Source: Melieria omissa
Lineage: Eukaryota > Arthropoda > Insecta > Diptera > Ulidiidae
Length of the DNA stretch: 64,000 nucleotides
Direction: 5' to 3'
NCBI GenBank assembly: GCA_963971225.1
Contig: OZ020267.1
Span: 1,302,001 to 1,366,000, forward strand
Shown: positions 60,601 to 64,000 of the stretch, piece after piece
How the letters are laid out: every line of letters starts with the position of its first letter
How positions within the stretch are numbered: position 1 is the stretch's first letter
The notes under the pieces: model-generated
Told to the model about the DNA's origin: nothing
Seen by the model: the letters and a program-made list of their open reading frames with translations, nothing else
Database searches by the model: none
Program-made: the position numbers and the translations under genes

Positions 60601-62123
60601 AGCCCGAGATGATACCAGGTATTTGTGACCACTTGTTACTTTCGACAACATGTAATTCTATCAAGTCAATTGCAGACCCCACTGCTAGCAAGCCCGAAGA
60701 TTGGGACTCGGAAATCGATGGCGAATGGGAGGCGCCGTTGGTTGACAATCCCATCTGCGAAAAGGTTTCCGGCTGCGGCAAATGGAAGGCGCCACTCATC
60801 GCCAACAAGGACTACAAGGGCAAGTGGCGTGCACCGCTCATCGACAATCCCAACTATCAGGGCAAGTGGGCCGCACGCAAGATCCCCAACCCCGACTACT
60901 TCGAAGATCTGACTCCCTTCAAAATGACGCCCATTGTACGTGTCGTATCTGTATCTCTGACTTGTTATTCTAATGCGCTGTTTGTTGTGTGTGTGTGTTT
61001 GTTTATTTGTAGTCCGCTGTCGGCATCGAACTTTGGTCCATGTCGAATAACATTTTGTTTGACAATTTGATTGTCGCCGACGATGTGGAGCTGGCCAAGG
61101 ATTTCGCCGCCAAAACGTTCGACATTAAGCGCAAATACATCGATAAGGAGTCGGTAAGTGTGAGAGTGCTGCGTCGCGCATTGCTGCAGTCAGAGGCTCT
61201 GCAATTTCCATGCAATGAACAATTCGTGTGTACTCAATGACAACTGTTTCGTTTACCATGCTGAAGAAAACCTTCTGGCACCGCTTGATGAAGCGCATGA
61301 ACTACAAGCCCGGATGGTGGGCTCTGTACTTCCTGTATTTGCTCATTCCGGCGTGCTGCTACGTCGTCTATTTGTATCGACGCGCCAAAGAGGTGCTAAG
61401 TGAAACCAGTTTTATAGACAGAAGTTGTTGCTTAGCGTTGCTAGTGAAATTGCATTTGCCGCACAGTCACGTATCTGTAATGAATAATTTGCACCGTCTC
61501 ATTGCACCGCTCTCTCTTCTCCTATCTCCCCCCATGTACATTGCCGATCCATGTGTGTGTAGGAAACATTTGTGAATAAGGTTGTTGCTTATGCCACTGA
61601 GAACCCGTGGGCTTGGAGAATTGCTATAGTGCTGATTGGTACGCCGCTAGCATTCAGTTTGTATCGCTTTTTCAGTAAAAGTGGCCAGGTAATTGAAGAA
61701 CTGCTTCAGCGCCGCACCTTACTGACACTTTGCTCTCGCCTCCCCAAGCAGGAGCCTGACACCGCAGCTGCGGCCAAGAAGACGGATGTCCTGCAGCCTG
61801 ACGACGCGCCGGCTTCAAGCGGCGACACCGCTGCCAGCAACGACAGCGCCAACAGTGACGCGCAGAAGTCTAGTCCTAAAACGAAAAAGTCTGATTTAGA
61901 TGTAAAGGACGAGGAGGTAGACGGCGCTGCTGAGGCCGCCACAAATGGCAGCGATGAAAAAGACTCGGATGAGGCAGTCGAAGAGGACGAAGAAGACGAG
62001 ACTGAGGTGAGTTTGCGGCACTCGATTGTTGTTGTCCGCATCGCTGTACTGTTCGCTGTGTCTTTGCAGGATATTCCAACGCAAGTGCCGCGCAAGCGTC
62101 GCGTTCGCAAGGACCAACCTTAA
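57687..62123 (+). CDS. Cnx99A: Calnexin, ER membrane lectin chaperone (spliced)
   Basis: Calnexin is a type I ER membrane chaperone that binds monoglucosylated N-glycans on folding glycoproteins. I place coding exons at 57687-57815, 58955-59302, 59396-59467, 59537-59670, 60224-60431, 60498-60618, 60676-60935, 61013-61153, then 61267-61392 or 61563-61688, then 61752-62006 and 62070-62123; all introns are GT-AG and the frame is kept throughout. With one transmembrane exon the product is 615 aa, the usual size for the family. Residues 1-28 are a signal peptide. The lectin domain shows GGSYIKLL (Y168, K170), [12 protein letters not shown] (Y190, M193) and E221, matching known sugar contacts, plus the C164/C199 disulfide pair. 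The P domain (about 282-415) has four type-1 repeats ([13 protein letters not shown] type), four type-2 repeats ([11 protein letters not shown] type) and C365/C371. One membrane segment follows (472-513), then an acidic Ser-rich tail ending [10 protein letters not shown], plausible for ER retention. The family is certain; the symbol rests on similarity to the Drosophila gene. Confidence 0.95.
57815..58955 (+). other. Calnexin intron 1 (57816-58954) carrying a Harbinger-type MITE
   Basis: This 1139-bp intron starts GTGAGT and ends TTTGCAG and is by far the longest in the gene; the other introns run from 57 to 553 bp. It separates the signal-peptide exon from the lectin domain. About one third of it is the MITE at 58275-58632. 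No further coding exon is evident. Being the first intron, it may also hold enhancer sequence. Confidence 0.85.
58275..58632. mobile_element. Harbinger-type MITE, 358 bp, TTA target duplication
   Basis: The element begins GGCTAAAAACATAGTGGAGC and ends with the reverse complement, giving perfect terminal inverted repeats of at least 32 bp, flanked by TTA at 58272-58274 and 58633-58635. A 3-bp TTA/TAA duplication with TIRs starting in G is the hallmark of the PIF/Harbinger superfamily. The subterminal regions hold many copies of a GCAAAGCG(G/A)CGA-type motif in both orientations, including an internal inverted repeat around 58400-58462, so the unit can fold extensively. It codes for nothing and must have been moved by a transposase elsewhere. 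It lies inside calnexin intron 1. The near-identical ends suggest a fairly recent insertion. Confidence 0.8.
61267..61392 (+). CDS. Cnx99A: Calnexin exon 9a: first alternative transmembrane exon
   Basis: This 126-nt, phase-0 exon encodes 42 residues with a juxtamembrane basic segment ([16 protein letters not shown]) and one hydrophobic helix ([20 protein letters not shown]) followed by YRRAKE, a positive-inside stop-transfer arrangement. The acceptor is a non-preferred AAG at 61264-61266; it is the only AG between the in-frame stop at 61216 and the conserved coding, so the start is forced. The donor (GAG then GTGCTA) is also weak. Weak sites on both sides are what one expects of a regulated exon. 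It joins in frame to exon 8 upstream and to either 61563 or 61752 downstream. Confidence 0.82.
61563..61688 (+). CDS. Cnx99A: Calnexin exon 9b: second alternative transmembrane exon
   Basis: This exon is also 126 nt, phase 0 and 42 residues. It opens [18 protein letters not shown] and continues into a hydrophobic helix ([19 protein letters not shown]) and SKSGQ. The ENPWAW motif before the helix recalls the E-x-PWLW motif that precedes the vertebrate calnexin membrane segment, so 9b may be the ancestral-type anchor. Splice sites are strong (TGTGTGTAG acceptor, GTAATT donor). The following 63-nt intron is stop-free and in frame, so an unspliced reading frame runs from here to the stop at 62123. 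Including both 9a and 9b would make a two-pass protein with its tail in the ER lumen, so mutual exclusion is the simplest reading. Confidence 0.85.
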
Positions 62124-62910
62124 AGCCGCACCTGCTTGAGTCCTCAAACCGAAATGAATTCCAAAAACTGCAAATGTCAGAAGTCTGTAGTACGAATGTG
62201 CGAGTGCATTTTACGCCAGCAAGCCAGTCTCCGCAACTCAATTGCCGGTCGCGGGTTTCTAGGGAGCACGTTCGACCGACGACGTTTTATAGCTAAGAAT
62301 TTCCACCAACACCAACTCCAGCACCCTCTATCCCTCGGACTTTATATGTATTCCACACACTGAAATTTCAAAATTATTGTACTGTAAAAGCGATTAGCAA
62401 CTGATGCAATTCCCGCTAGAATTGCGCGCGTGTTTGTAATAATCGGGGCCCTGTGCTCAATTTGTACTGGCAAGCGTCTTGGAGCAGTCTTCAACCAGTG
62501 CAGTACGGCAGCGAGCGTCAGGCGTTCTACTAAATGTATTTTTTTTAACACAGTATGCAACCATTGTTTTTTTTTTATTGCGTTGTGTTGTCTTTTGACT
62601 TTTGCCAACCGAAAATTTGGTTCTTGCATAACATTCTGGTAAATGTTTATTGAAGTTCATTGTTTCTTGCAATTCACAAAAGCAGCCAATCGCCTAGTTT
62701 CTTTGCTCATTTGCGTTGCATTGCATAAGCTGTATTAGCCCGCCCCAAAATACAAATAATATTAAAGAAATTTGATAGTTTAATATTAGCATTCAATAGA
62801 GAGAATAAACAAGCATTAACTTAAACTTAACTGTACTTTGTATTATACGCGTATTTAATTGTAATATTAAATGAACGCCACAACCATTAATAATACAATA
62901 AAGAAAAAAA
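62124..62910 (+). other. Calnexin 3' UTR with tandem poly(A) signals
   Basis: After the TAA at 62121-62123 the sequence turns AT-rich with no further plausible coding. Canonical AATAAA signals are at 62804-62809 and 62897-62902, giving a 3' UTR of about 0.7-0.8 kb. The two signals could give two transcript ends about 90 nt apart. Confidence 0.65.
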
Positions 62911-64000
62911 TCAAAACAAATCAGAGTGCAGGATTTTTAATAGTCGACAGTGCAGACGTGTTGAAAATTCCTGAAAGAAATTTGAAAGAAATTTTGTTTG
63001 CATTTTCTAAAACCACTGAAAACTGCAACGACTTCAGGAAACTGGACTAAAAGATAGAAACTACAAACATCGACGGCAAAAGCAGGCGGGGATTCGCGGC
63101 GACTTCCTGGGGTCAGCAGTGTATCGGTGGCAATTTTCTTTATTGCTCACTGTGTAACTTTAGCAATTTCATAAATTGATGGAATGCTGACTCAACGTGG
63201 CGAGTCGGAATGTTATCAGGACGGCATCAGTCTCCCCACTTTGCAGCTCCGCGAATTCGCAGCAATAAAAGGGGAGATGCTCATCGGCAAATAACCGCTG
63301 ACAGTCGAATTAAAAACCGAACTCCGCCCCATCACTTGCGGGGTCGACTTTGATAAATCATTTCAGCTGGCGGCCAATTGCCATTTTAATTGCACAATAA
63401 CAGCAGCAGCAACAAATTAATGCATCAAACGGGGCAAATAAAAGCCACCACTTAACAAAAGCAACAACAAGTGCACACATTTTAGACTTTCTGCGCAGTG
63501 CTACACTCAAAAATTTACCACAACATTGTTGTAAAGAATAACAACAACAACAATCAAAGCATCGGTCCGTCCACCCCAATGCGTGCGACCATTAATGCGC
63601 TCAACGCAAGTGCCGCCGCCGCCGGGGTTCGGGCATTTATGTTTGTGGGAAGTGGGGGCTGAGCAGTGCTCAAAGCAGCCCCTTCTGTGAAATGTTGTAA
63701 GCCCCAGCGAGTTGCGTCCGCAGCGATTGCCCAAAGTTATGAGTGCAGCCAGCCGCAGTCTGGTTCGCTCGCAGCGCCCAGCTTCGGTTTCAGCTGGCGC
63801 GGCCACTGGTCAGCACAGCTGATGGCATGCGTTATCGTTGTTGTTGTTGTTGCTGCGACTAACCCCCGATAAGCGGATATGCGCTTCAAAGCGTTTCGCT
63901 TTTCTCTTACTTATTTTTGCCCTTTGCCCCCTTCCTTCGCTCCGATTCATTGCCCTTTTTGTTGCTATGAAAACGACACAAAACAAAAACACCACTTTTT
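62911..64000. other. Intergenic DNA downstream of calnexin
   Basis: No gene start is evident. There are CAG/CAA patches around 63405-63415 and 63540-63552 and a GTT run near 63836. Confidence 0.6.

Noticed and set aside
60609..61070. Continuous frame across calnexin exons 7 and 8 as a separate gene
   Set aside because: It is calnexin P-domain coding plus in-frame read-through of the 57-nt intron.
1..64000. CRISPR arrays, bacterial operons, phage or integron features
   Set aside because: The spliced calnexin gene, GT-AG introns and fly-type transposons show this is animal nuclear DNA; no such structures are present.

Overview
The window is insect nuclear DNA, most likely from a higher dipteran, and a tephritid-type fruit fly is my best guess. 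The grounds are a calnexin gene of the insect Cnx99A type with many short (57-113 bp) introns, abundant (CA)n/(GT)n and CAA/CAG-type repeats, and a mix of fly-type mobile elements (a mariner relative with a long TIR, hAT, piggyBac and Harbinger MITEs, a Gypsy-type solo LTR). The species is inference, not proven.

Only one gene is well supported: calnexin on the + strand, coding exons 57687-62123, with polyadenylation signals near 62804 and 62897. It encodes an ER signal peptide, a lectin domain, a P domain with four type-1 and four type-2 repeats, one transmembrane segment and an acidic cytosolic tail ending in basic residues. Two consecutive exons (61267-61392 and 61563-61688) are both exactly 126 nt, both phase 0, and each encodes one transmembrane segment. 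They look like a mutually exclusive pair giving two membrane anchors for one chaperone. The presumed 5' leader holds a start-stop minimal uORF (ATG-TGA) 43 nt before the initiator and a GACGTG core of the kind bound by XBP1/ATF6, which would fit control by the unfolded protein response.

The first ~57 kb hold no convincing multi-exon gene. They are a long non-coding region (intergenic or a giant intron) with dispersed repeats: a possible 87-codon single-exon ORF (3681-3944, -), a three-copy diverged tandem array (about 11.39-12.02 kb), an 83-bp piggyBac-type MITE (12263-12345), a 153-bp tandem duplication (13512-13818), a 474-bp solo LTR on the minus strand with intact TATA/Inr/poly(A) signals (18404-18877), a 160-bp hAT MITE with a perfect 8-bp TSD (25574-25733), a tRNA-derived SINE-like unit (about 30713-31009), an AT-rich duplicated tract (34.3-34.9 kb) and a decayed 1.25-kb Tc1/mariner element (45503-46755). 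A 358-bp Harbinger-type MITE with a TTA duplication sits in calnexin intron 1 (58275-58632).

Most open frames elsewhere are artefacts of GC-rich or pyrimidine-biased DNA, or of translated (GTT)n/(CA)n repeats, and they are not annotated. The most rewarding leads are the paired transmembrane exons, the start-stop uORF, the small 3681-3944 ORF, and the long gene-poor region itself, which may be a regulatory desert.
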